A stretch of DNA of 64,000 bases from Gnetum montanum (lineage: Eukaryota > Streptophyta > Gnetopsida > Gnetales > Gnetaceae), in contig MNCI01006587.1 in assembly GCA_015680685.1 (NCBI GenBank), positions 189,572 through 253,571 on the forward strand, written 5' to 3'. A program made the position numbers and the translations under genes. The notes beneath the pieces are model-generated. The model searched no databases, was not told the origin of the DNA, and saw only the letters and a program-made list of their open reading frames with translations. The first letter of the stretch is position 1; every line of letters begins with the position of its first letter. This document shows, in pieces, positions 33,658 through 43,588 of this stretch.

Positions 33658-34430
33658 TTAGAAGGGCAACTCAACCCATGTGCTTTCATTTTGGAGATCG
33701 GCTTGCTGAGCCGATTCTCCTGCTGGATGATTAATGTGTGTGTAAGCAGGTGCTTCATTTTCAGAGGTTACGACCTCTGAGCCTTGCTCCATGTCTATGT
33801 TATTAATTGCTTGCACTGCTACTTCATCACCATGGATCACCACCTCCTTGCCTACGTATGGTAGGTGGATTTCCTGGTGTATAGGTGAGGAGATAGTCCT
33901 AAGTTGTGCTAACCATGATCTCCCCAAGATTAGGTTAAACCCGGGCATTTCCTCGACCATGATGAATGTTGTGTTTGTGGGGAACTGGTCCTCTACTATG
34001 AAGTCTATGTGGACTGTGCCTTTCACCAGGATGCGTGCCCCATTGAATGACCTCAGGCATGATGTCGTTGTGGGTTTGATCTAGTCAACCAGGACCAACT
34101 TGTCCACAATAGGGAAGGGGATGATGTTTGTGATAGCCCCATCATCAACATGTACCCTTCGAATCTGGTGTTGGCCAACCCAAATTGTGATCAATAAAGG
34201 TGCCATAGTCACCTGACCCCTTTTGGGATCTTCCCTAATGGCGTCATTGCTAAAAGTCAATTGGGATGGCTCAAGCTCTGCTGGTGCAGAGGAAAGCATG
34301 ACCAAGTGGATCACTTCCTCTTTCGCTGCCATGTCTTCATTGACCGGAATCATCGTCAACATGTAGATTAGAACCTCGCGATGTGGGATAGACATCATGA
34401 TTAGGTCATACAAGCTCAGTGTAGTGTTTT
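33658..34430 (-). pseudogene. H protease, nearly open
   Basis: Minus strand. The lead-in SLYDLIMMSIPHREVLIYMLTMIPVNEDM (34420-34330) is followed by the active site VHVDDGAITNII (about 34160-34125) and, after a stop at 34083-34081, by a 122-codon frame (34026-33658): MPGFNLILGRSWLAQL, SSPIHQEIHLPYVGKEVVIHGDE, ending WVELPF and TAG. It would process the Gag-protease precursor. It agrees closely with E1, with a D-D-G active-site triplet. One clear nonsense position separates the active-site half from the flap half. Confidence 0.85.
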
Positions 34431-37379
34431 TCTATTTTAGAGCTTGCTTGACCTAAGTGAGGGCATCCAAAAGGTCTTAGACACCCCCTTGTTTAATGCT
34501 TTCCTCCTCTTTGATTCATCCCAAAAGATGAATTTTCCAAGGAGGGGCGACTTCGGGTCTGGGTTCAGACCCTTTCCAGCAAGGTGACACAGACTATGCA
34601 GTTATGGCAACGTTCATCTTTAGTGATGAGGGCGTAGACGTAGGGGTGGAGACGTAGGCTCGGAAGTACCAGGGGCGGTACTTCCTCTCGACGTCTCACC
34701 TACGAAATGCACTTCCCTTTTTTTAGGATGAGAAGATTGTTCAGTTGTCTTATACGGGGCGGGGGCTATCGAATGAATCGGCCCCCTGATGATAAACGGG
34801 GCTAACGGTGTTAACAAGTGAAGTAGTGTGGTTTCGCTAACAGGTGGCATGGAAACGAATGCCCGTGGAGGGACTCTCAGAACGAACAGCTGTTGCAAGC
34901 TTTAAGTAGACGTTCGTGGTGCTGGTGCACTACGTTGAGGCACACGAACCACGAATGGTTACTGGGGTGGCCTAGGATCATTGTCAATGTCGATGGCATT
35001 GATGACATAATCGGCATTGTTGGCATTAAGGGGGTCTGTGTAGACATGCATAGATTGGTTCTCAGGGCGTACTAGGTTACTTTCATCCAATACCAGTTTT
35101 CCCTGATCGATCAATCTCTGGATGTCATCCTACAATGCTAGACAGTAATCTGTGTTGTGACCACATTGTTGGTGATAGTCACAAAACCTGTCCAGCCTAA
35201 AACCCTTAGGCACTAGGGGCTCATTGGGCAGGGCTAAAGAGGGGTTCCTAAGGAGCTCGCAATAGCATTGATGTCTCTTGATTCCTTCTTCCAACATTTT
35301 CTTGTATTGCATATTTCCCGCTGCCAATAGCTGCTTTAGAAGTTCTGAAGGCTTGAGAGGCAGTGGGGTGTACTTTAAGCGATCTTTACGCTCAAAGTTC
35401 GGTTTGGGTTGTGCAAATGTCTCAAGTGCGAGTATTGGAGGTTGCAGCGTATTGTCCTACTTGGGCATGGGGTTAGTTGTGGGTACGGCCAGTTTCTTAT
35501 TGTTCTCGTTACCATTGTTACTAGGTCTAGGCTTGGCCTCAGTCACCACAGCGGGCCACTGTGGTTGTTAGGGCCTTGCCCTTGTCCTTCTTTGTGAAGG
35601 TGTTTTTGTAGGCGATGTAGGCCAGGACTTTGCTTGCCTTGGCCACGTCCTATATATTCTTAGTCTGAGCAAAGGCTTGACTAAGAGTGCGAGGGGCGAG
35701 GTAGTACAGTTTAAACTATATAAAGTCATTCACTACACCCTTAAAGATGGCTAATAAGTAGGCCTCCGCGATGGGCTCATGGATCTTGTTAAGGGTTACA
35801 CTCCATCGCTGGATGAACTTTTGGACTAGTTCTAGAGGTTCCTACTTCACACTCATCAACTGGTCCAGCGTGGTTTCTACCCTCAAGTTATACTTGAAGC
35901 ACATCACAAACTGGATCAAAAGCTCCTCTAAGGTTGAAATGGATGAGCGTGGCAGTGCGCGGTACCAATCTAGGGCTTTCCCAACTAGGGACATAGCAAA
36001 GACATGAATAATCGTGTGTAGCTATTATTGTAACAACAGGCATTCAGACCTAAAGCTAACAAGATGCGTGTTGGGATCCCCCTCCCTGTCATATTTCGTG
36101 AAGTGCAGGAGAGACATCCCTGGGGGTAACATCAAATCAGGGATTATAGGGTTGATGGGGTCATCCTGATAAAAGTCCATGACTTGTACCATGTCAGACC
36201 CAATAGCTTTGAGGTGTTTTATTTCCTTGGTGAGGGTTTGGATAAGCTGGAATGCTTGGTCCATACCCTGCGACGTTGTGGACGATTGGGGAACTGCCGA
36301 GGTAGCTCCCATCTATGGAATGGCAGGGGTGGTGGCGTGACCCATCGACGGTACTATTGGGATAGCCCCTATGAAAGGTGCTACTTATGCTATCCACCAC
36401 CCGATAGGTGGTGCTATTGGAGCAGCAATCATGCTTTGGCAGCTAGATAGACTTCTAGTGTCACTGGTGGAACAGACCATAACCCCGTGTTGGGTTGTAC
36501 CGTTTGCGGGGTTTGGTAGGTCTGAGGACAAACATAATGAGACATCTGCTACTATTGTGGAATAGGTGAAGAAGTGAATGGGGTCCACCATGTGGATGGG
36601 CCCAGGCCCCCCGCTATGAGTGGAACAGATGTAAATGTAGGAATGGACACAAAAGTTGCGTACGATTACGAAGTAGGTACAGTATGAACATGCGGTACGA
36701 TAGCCATGATTGGTGTGTGATGCTCTACAGGAATGGATTGATGAACAGTTTGTGGAGGCATAGTTGCTACAAATGAAATAAGGGAATAAGGGCGTTGATG
36801 CGCTAGGAAGGTGACATGGCTACCCATTGCAGTTGTAGTTGTAGGCTACGGGAGCGTAGGCGCGATGACAAAGGAAGCGGTGACAAACAACGAATTAGCC
36901 TAGAAAGATTAGGTAGAAGGGATAGGAACAGGGTTGGTTTGACCTCCCTCATCAAATTGGGAATCGAGTTCCTCCTCTCCATCCTGGAAGGCATCATCCT
37001 GGTTAGATGCTATGTCCTATTTCTCCCTAAGCCTAGCCAACTAGATTAGCTAGTCTAGAAGCCTTTGGTTTGCCTGTGTCAAAGGTATGAAAACGTCGGT
37101 AGTGGGAACAAACTCCTTCCCATCATAGTAAGTGAACTCGAAGCTACGTTTGCCCTCAAATTTGTGTACATCCAAAGGCAGGTTTGCCTAAACCTTTGCA
37201 TAGAGGAAGTTATAGTGCTCATGTTGCTAGGCTAAACCCTCAAGTCCCCAGTTTTGGATCCTGAGGGATCGACGTGTTTCCAGCATTGGGTTCAGCGGTG
37301 GTTCGGCACCAGCGATGCCTTGAACCGTGATGGAAACTTCAACATTGAAGGCGTTAGCAGCGGTAGTTGTGAAAGTCAT
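34431..37379 (-). pseudogene. H gag and linker
   Basis: Minus strand, from ATG 37379-37377. N-terminal part: RRSLRIQNWGLEGL; after stops, KRSFEF and KEFVP blocks (about 37170-37100). A Pro/Thr-rich linker (36590-36310) leads to VMDFYQDDPINPIIPDLMLP (about 36183-36124) and FTKYDREGDPNTHLVSF (about 36105-36055). The capsid-like part crosses 36000-35600. The knuckle at 35200-35130 is intact: FCDYHQQCGHNTDYCLAL, Cys-x2-His-x4-His-x4-Cys, the best kept of the three Tat-like elements. Unlike E1 and E2, no TAG precedes TKYDREGDP. Many other stops are present. Structural protein. Confidence 0.82.
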
Positions 37380-37765
37380 TGCTACTAAAGCTAAACAGTT
37401 TTGCAAATGAGAAGAGCAAAAAATTTGGCAAGCAATCAAAAAGGCTTTATGTCTTGGTAGGCTCCCGAGGAACCGTCGAGGCGACCAATATGTACCACAC
37501 GATGCGTAAACAACCGCAAAAGGATGTCATGTTTACGCTAGTGCACGATAGGATACAAAGCGCATGCAAGACTACCGTGAAAAAGGTAAACCAACTAGCA
37601 ATTAGAGGCTTTATGCCCTGTAGGGTTCCTGAGGAACCGTCGAGGTGACCAATCTGCATCGCACGACTTGTAAACAACCATAGATGGGTGTCAAGTTTAC
37701 GATAATACGTATCAAGGTGCAAAAGGCTTACAGGACTACAATGACATGCGGAAAAGGCACCAAAA
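37380..37765 (-). other. H leader
   Basis: Untranslated leader. It contains a duplicated block of about 175 bases (phrases TTTATG.C.TGTAGG.T.C.GAGGAACCGTCGAGG at 37446 and 37609, then GTAAACAACC). No gene. Confidence 0.55.
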
Positions 37766-37784
37766 GGCCCTCCTTCTAGTGCCA
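37766..37784 (-). promoter_or_regulatory. H primer-binding site
   Basis: On the minus strand TGGCACTAGAAGGAGGGCC, the E1 site with one G-to-A change. It fixes the orientation of H. Confidence 0.85.
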
Positions 37785-37791
37785 GAAAGAC

Positions 37792-39502
37792 TGTAGCAAC
37801 CAAAAATGTCGGCGGCTGGAAAGAACATTGAGGGGTTATCGGTAGTTGACAGTCTTAACCTCATTTCCATGGGAGGGCCATGCTGGAGGAGACGAAAACT
37901 AGGCACCCTGAACGGTCTGGTCGATTAGACAGGGACTTAGTCAGTGTTAATATAACCTTTTGCAACGTGTGATTTGAAAACAAGACTGATAGCACGAAGT
38001 GATGTTTAAATGTAAAAGAGACAGAAAATAGTGTAGAATGCAATAGTAAACAAGAGACAAAGTAAAATGCAGTTAGAAAAATGCACCACTTCGAAGCTAC
38101 AACTTCACTCTGTCAAGATGGATACAATCGGTTGCACAGCATTGAGAAGTGCAGAGATCCCGAGAGTAACCAAGACATGTAGAGTAGGACGGCTGTGTGC
38201 TTGAACGCAAGCTCAGTCATCAACAATGCAAATTGCCACCAAGGTGGTAGAAAAGCACAAAACAAGATGCCAACTAAAAGCGCTAACTGTTTACAATGTC
38301 AAATAGAAAGCTTACAATGCTCAAGATTACAGTGCTAACTTTTTGCTTGTCAGCCAACCAAATTGTTAGCTGACCAAATTGCCAAGAAAAGCTAAAAAAG
38401 CTAAAAAGCTAGGGGCCTAAAGAGAGAGAGAGAGAGAGAGTTTAAGCGTCACATATTGGGGTATTTATAGGACGAAGGGCATGCGAAAGATGTAATTTGA
38501 ACGCCATGTGCCCTAGGCTTGTGTTGACCTGTCTATGCTACATGTACCAGCATGACCATTGGGCAGGCCTGCCATGTAGTAATTACAAGCCTACCATGCC
38601 GTAATTGCACTGTCAAAGCAACAATGCAATTAGGTGAGGTGCATTGATGTTGCATAATCACTTGCCACGTTTTGCTATGGTTTGTAGCCTAGCATGTTTG
38701 GAGTGGCGTAGCATCTTGTTATATTGTGCTACGCTAGCGTAGCATAGCATAGCGTAGCCGCCGATTCGAAGCAAAAAATTTGTGTTGTGTCCTGCTGCAT
38801 GTGTTGGAAGCCTTTGCAGTGTTGTAACTACTAGTCATAGATTTTCTACGCTATGCTACACTATGTAGTGTATCATAGCATAGCAGCTGTCCTTAGTCAC
38901 AAAAACGTCGCGAATCTGCAAACTTTGCCTTTTGCACTGCGAAGCTTGCAAACTTGCTGATCTTTCCCTTTGAGATGCCTTATGTCACTTTCGTAGAATT
39001 GCTACGCTTCGCTACACCATGTAACTTAACTTAGCGTAGCAACAAACATGATCTGCTCTTGGCCACGTTCGCTGCTTTTTGACAGAAGGAGACATTGCCG
39101 AAGGACTTGAAGTCGGGTGAGGGGACTGATCATCCAGCTTTTGCTACGCTGTGCTACACTGCGTAGCATAGCATAACATAGCACTATGCTTCTGCAAACG
39201 TCTTCTAAAATTTTCTACGCTACATGGCGTAGCGTAGCGTAGCAAAACTTCTTAACTTAGAAAACTTGCTGAAGCATTTTCCGCAGTCTAAGCACTGCTC
39301 CTAAGCGCATTGTCGGCTGGATGAACTACTCAAGTGGGTAGGCTAGAGAATCTATTTAGCCTATTGACACCTAGGGTAGAAAACTTGTTGAACTGGACAG
39401 TCTGAAGATTAGAGCATCCATCTCCTGGTGAACTACCGTAATGCTGCGTGAATTGCAAAGACTTGGTGAAGCAAGCATGCCTTTGAATTTTGGCGTGTTT
39501 CA
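37792..39502 (-). repeat. H 5' LTR
   Basis: On the minus strand it starts TGAAACACGCCAAAATT at 39502 and ends GCTACA at 37792; the 1711-base length is close to E1's. TATA box 38469-38462. It contains five GCTACGCT...AGCGTAGC hairpin-like cassettes (38704-39244) and a GA tract (38419-38438). The sequence next to 39502 (CCCAGGGGCGACTGTCGG) is element G gag, matching F at about 58290. Confidence 0.85.
38462..38469 (-). promoter_or_regulatory. TATA box in H LTR
   Basis: Minus-strand TATAAATA followed by CCCC, as in the E1 LTR. Confidence 0.6.
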
Positions 39503-39814
39503 CCCAGGGGCGACTGTCGGAACTAAGGGCACATTAGTTGTAGCACCTCATTGAGCAGGTGGCCAAGGAGGAAGGGGAACTTAGAAAGAAGGAGAGTGTA
39601 GAAGAATTCAACCAGAATCCTTCCCTCAGAAAAAGGGAAGTCTAATTTTGCAAAGATGAGGAGAAATCACCACTGGAAGCAAGGGTGAACCCAAAAACCT
39701 TGCCATTGCAAAAGTTTGGATCTGAAATTTCGGCAAAGGTTGATAAGATATGGGACTCTTTGGACAAAAAATTTCAAAGTGTGCTAAAAATTGCAGAAGA
39801 GTCTAGAGAATAAG
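39503..39814 (+). pseudogene. G gag fragment before the gap
   Basis: Collinear with F gag 58290-58600: GEELRKKES-like charged residues, then VDKIWDSLDKKFQ (about 39742-39778) against IDKMWDSLDEKFQ in F. It starts abruptly at the H junction and runs into the sequence gap at 39815. It contains stops. Part of the late Gag region of an Athila-like element. Confidence 0.75.
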
Positions 39815-40476
39815 NNNNNNNNNNNNNNNNNNNNNNNNNNNNNNNNNNNNNNNNNNNNNNNNNNNNNNNNNNNNNNNNNNNNNNNNNNNNNNNNNNNNNN
39901 NNNNNNNNNNNNNNNNNNNNNNNNNNNNNNNNNNNNNNNNNNNNNNNNNNNNNNNNNNNNNNNNNNNNNNNNNNNNNNNNNNNNNNNNNNNNNNNNNNNN
40001 NNNNNNNNNNNNNNNNNNNNNNNNNNNNNNNNNNNNNNNNNNNNNNNNNNNNNNNNNNNNNNNNNNNNNNNNNNNNNNNNNNNNNNNNNNNNNNNNNNNN
40101 NNNNNNNNNNNNNNNNNNNNNNNNNNNNNNNNNNNNNNNNNNNNNNNNNNNNNNNNNNNNNNNNNNNNNNNNNNNNNNNNNNNNNNNNNNNNNNNNNNNN
40201 NNNNNNNNNNNNNNNNNNNNNNNNNNNNNNNNNNNNNNNNNNNNNNNNNNNNNNNNNNNNNNNNNNNNNNNNNNNNNNNNNNNNNNNNNNNNNNNNNNNN
40301 NNNNNNNNNNNNNNNNNNNNNNNNNNNNNNNNNNNNNNNNNNNNNNNNNNNNNNNNNNNNNNNNNNNNNNNNNNNNNNNNNNNNNNNNNNNNNNNNNNNN
40401 NNNNNNNNNNNNNNNNNNNNNNNNNNNNNNNNNNNNNNNNNNNNNNNNNNNNNNNNNNNNNNNNNNNNNNNNNNNN
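39815..40476. other. Sequence gap (662 N)
   Basis: Undetermined bases inside G's gag. By comparison with F (about 58600-59130) the true length may be about 500-700 bases, but this cannot be read. Open readings that cross the gap on either strand carry no information. Confidence 0.95.
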
Positions 40477-41560
40477 AAACCCACATCTCTTCTATCCTCC
40501 ATCACCTTCTCCTGCCACTCCTTCTCCATAACATCCCACTCAGCTACCACCTGCTCCACCTATGCAGGGAGAGATACCGCCACAGCTATAGCAACGAAAT
40601 GCTACGAGGGCTGTCAACATACAACCGGCTCCTCAGCCGAGTGGATTGGAAGCCAAGCCATGGAAGCATCCCTTCTTCCGACCCAATCATGTACGCACAC
40701 TCTTGCACCCACCAGTGGTTAGTGCCTCTGAACCTCAAATCGCCTCTACTATCCCACTGCTCGAGCAACCTTCAAACCAACTGCTCTCCAACGTACAAAA
40801 GGTTATGCTCACACATGCAATGACCGACTAGATAAAGGTAGGTCACCTTCCCTAGAAATTGACTGATCTGGGAAGTCCCCTCATCCATCTTTAGGTGGTA
40901 GGAAATGATCCCTGTAAGGCTCTTCTGGACTCGGGGTTAGGAGTTAAGTTGATCTCACATAACATGTACAAGAATTGAAACTTGCCCCCATTAAAGAAGA
41001 GTAACATCAGGCTCGAATTGGCAGACCAATCCATCATTGTTCCCTTGGAAGTGGTGGAGGACATTGTGACCACCATTTGCAGGTGGTCCTATCCTGCTGA
41101 TTTCCTTGTCATCTGTGTAGAGAATTGTAGGGGGGACTTCTCAATCATAATGGGAAGGGCCTAGTTGAGCACGGTGGATGCAAGACTAGGACAAGATCTT
41201 TTCCTTGAAATTTCAAAGGAAAATCCTTTTGGAAAGATCAAGAAGAAGCACATTCCATGCATCATGTACAGTGACTCAGGGTGCAACTGTGTGCAGCAAA
41301 CATCCATCCAAGCATGCAGTCGGTGTACCGAAAAAAAACCAGTGCCTGTACGCATCAGCCACAAAATAAGTGGGCACCCAATGGTTGATAGTTGATCCTG
41401 CTAGCAACGCATTTTGCATGGAACCATCTAAGGGGCTTGTACGAGCCTATGCAGAAAGCATGGATGAAATGAAAAAGGTTCATCAATAAGTCCCCACTGT
41501 TGATGACCATGGTAATTGGGGAAAGTTCCAAATCCCTGAACCTTCAAACAAGAGTCCTTG
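40477..41560 (+). pseudogene. G late gag and protease
   Basis: Pro-rich late Gag (PPSPSPATPSP; then a block starting AATGCTACGAGGGCTGT, matching F 59240) leads to a retropepsin. The active site CKALLDSGLGVKLISHNMYK (about 40915-40975) has the D-S-G triplet and parallels KALLDSGSNVNLIFHEMYK in F. It goes on with LELADQSIIVPLEVVEDIVTTICRW (40998-41082), DFSIIMGRA, and a tail IPCIMYSDSGCNCVQQ. In-frame stops are few. The protease would cut Gag-Pol, although no pol follows here. Confidence 0.82.
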
Positions 41561-43588
41561 GAACTCAAACCTTTCCATGGGCCTCACCTAACTAGGGATA
41601 CCACCTCGTCATCACCAAGACAGCCTTGCTCCATTTTTCGCATCTCCTCCTTTCCACCCAACTGTGGGGGAGACCATCATCCCTACTAATCCATCCCACT
41701 ACACCCCTCACTGTTTTATAATTTGTTGTTTTACACTTTTTGTTTTTCAACATCATTCATACGTTTGCCAATTTTTGTTAATTTTTCCTTTCTTTAATTA
41801 TTTTTCCATTTCTTTTTTGTTGTTTATTTGTAAGTATGTGTGTGTTTCATTTCCAATTAATTGCTAATAAACCATCTTATTGTTATCAGGTTTGGCGCGG
41901 ATGGTTTTCATTACGATGGGTCACTAGAAATAGCCACTTATTTTACCTTGCTCCTGTCCTCGCATGGGTGTTCTTGGTTTTTGTGTCTACTTTCACCTCA
42001 TAATATTGGCAGTGAGTCCATGTCATCCACNACAAGGGGAATGCAACATTCGTCATCCTCTTCTACCCCTTGGGTGGTGGGAGTGCCCTTATGGATTTCT
42101 TTCCGCTCCAAGTCCTTCTCCACAAGGACGCTCCTTGGCAATTCGACCTTGCATGGTGTGGTCCTTGCAAAAACAACATGAGGATCAAAGCACACCCCTT
42201 GGTCAAATGCATGCACACAAGCATGGGTCTTTGCATGGTGTGGTTCCCACAAAATAAAATGAAACACAAAAATAAAACCTCACTATGTGGGAATTCAAAG
42301 CACACCCCTTAGACTACGTCTCACGGACCACAAGCACTAGTTAGGGGACTTCCTTCGTCCCCTCTAACTTAGTCCCATTTCACTTCCTTTCTCTCATGTT
42401 TTTTGGAGTGGTGGTTCTCTGTGGGTGCATTCCTGCCTCCTTGGGGGATGGCTGGGGCTTCGTCTGTTGCTGCGATGTCACTGTATGTAGAAAGTTTTAG
42501 GTATAAACTCAGGAAATGTTCTACCGAGTCACTTAACCACAACTGCACATGGGGTTTCATGTGATCGATAATTGGAAATTCCACTCCTCTTATCTCTCTC
42601 TCACCTGTTTCTCTCCCAAACTCACCTCACTGCCCATTTTATGTTTTGAAAATTTGTCGTGATTTCCATGTACTACTAATGCCTTGGCAGGATCTCTTGG
42701 ATAGGAGTATTAACTTGCAAGCACCATTTATTGACCCTAGGGCCCACAGACCCCGATGTTCAGAATATGTCGGGGCTACTAAGGCTATTTCCTGCTATGG
42801 GGAGGACCCACCTACATATTCTTGGTCCCACTTGTTAAGTCTCCCATCCTTTGGATTTCGTGGTTTATTATTTTCAGGGTCCCATCGCTCTATTTCTTCC
42901 CTGTGGAGTTCTTTTGCATCATGTTCTCCTATTTTTTACTCTTTTTCAAGCCCCGATTACCTTCCTCTTGTCCTCAACCATGACTGGGCCTCTCACGCGC
43001 TTCAACCACCCCAATTTGATGTTTCAAATTCATCATTTTGGGTTTTTTCCAGGTTGGTCAACGCTGGTCAATGGATGCACACACCTGCGTATACGGAGCC
43101 CCCTACATATACATGGCCACGTATACGCGGCCCCATTGACACAGCACCCAATCCCTATATATACACCCATTACACTTTGAAAACTTACCATTTTGCAAAT
43201 AAATTGGGGGGAGATTTTGTCATTTTTTCTATCCAACTTCTTTCCATGCACCTACATTCCATCGTGCATCCGCATCAACCGATCCTTGTCCTTTCAAGCA
43301 ACCAGAGGTATGCTCTCAGTCGTGGGGGGTGAAGCCTATGTGTAATTAATTAATTAATTAATTAATTAGTTAATTAAGACTTCGCACCTCTAAGGGAAGA
43401 AACGAAAACAACCGTTTAAACTTCAACTCATCCCTTGTTGTTTTTGGTTTTAACCCATAAATTAACACTCCGGGGGACTTAATGGATTTTTTGTGCCAAC
43501 AACATAACCTAGTCAAACTGAGAAGGTTTATGAGGACCATTTTGAGCTACTTATGCATAATCTAACGAATGGTTATGTTTGATTGCAG
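41561..43588 (+). other. G region between protease and envelope-position ORF, non-coding
   Basis: A pol deletion junction lies at 41561-41571. From there to about 42560 the sequence follows F 62915-64000 (TGTGGGGGAGA, TTTGCATGGTGTGGTTCCCAC, TTCAAAGCACACCCCTTA, AGTCA.TTAACCA), a non-coding 3' leader. There is a single N at 42031. From 42560 to 43588 no homologue is in the window; it holds a TAAT microsatellite (43343-43376). It ends TCTAACG...TTTGATTGCAG directly before the ATG at 43589, a good branch-point and splice-acceptor pair. The 228-codon reading 42646-43332 has no recognisable domain and I do not call it. Confidence 0.6.

Larger units (their letters stand above)
29520..39502 (-). mobile_element. 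Element H: Tat-like, pol-less, minus strand, 3' LTR missing
   Basis: Read on the minus strand: LTR 39502-37792, primer-binding site 37784-37766, gag from 37379, protease to 33658, tandem array 33470-33220, then an antisense gene (plus strand 30166-33043), then array-like DNA to about 29520. Order and sequence follow E2 up to the antisense gene, but RT, RNase H and integrase are absent. No second LTR is seen on the left. G's gag 5' part (equivalent to F 56996-58290) is also missing there, so one deletion may have removed both. Confidence 0.82.

Noticed and set aside
38419-38438. GA tract in the H LTR as a promoter element
   Set aside because: A simple repeat near the TATA box on the opposite strand; position alone is too weak, and the other H-type LTR is missing for comparison.
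39774-40559. Long open readings of 227-261 codons on both strands
   Set aside because: They consist almost wholly of N from the sequence gap and have no information.
42646-43332. 228-codon open reading in element G
   Set aside because: Low-complexity Ser/Pro/His composition, no known domain, and it lies in the presumed intron or leader before the envelope-position ORF. Chance openness in C-rich DNA is likely.
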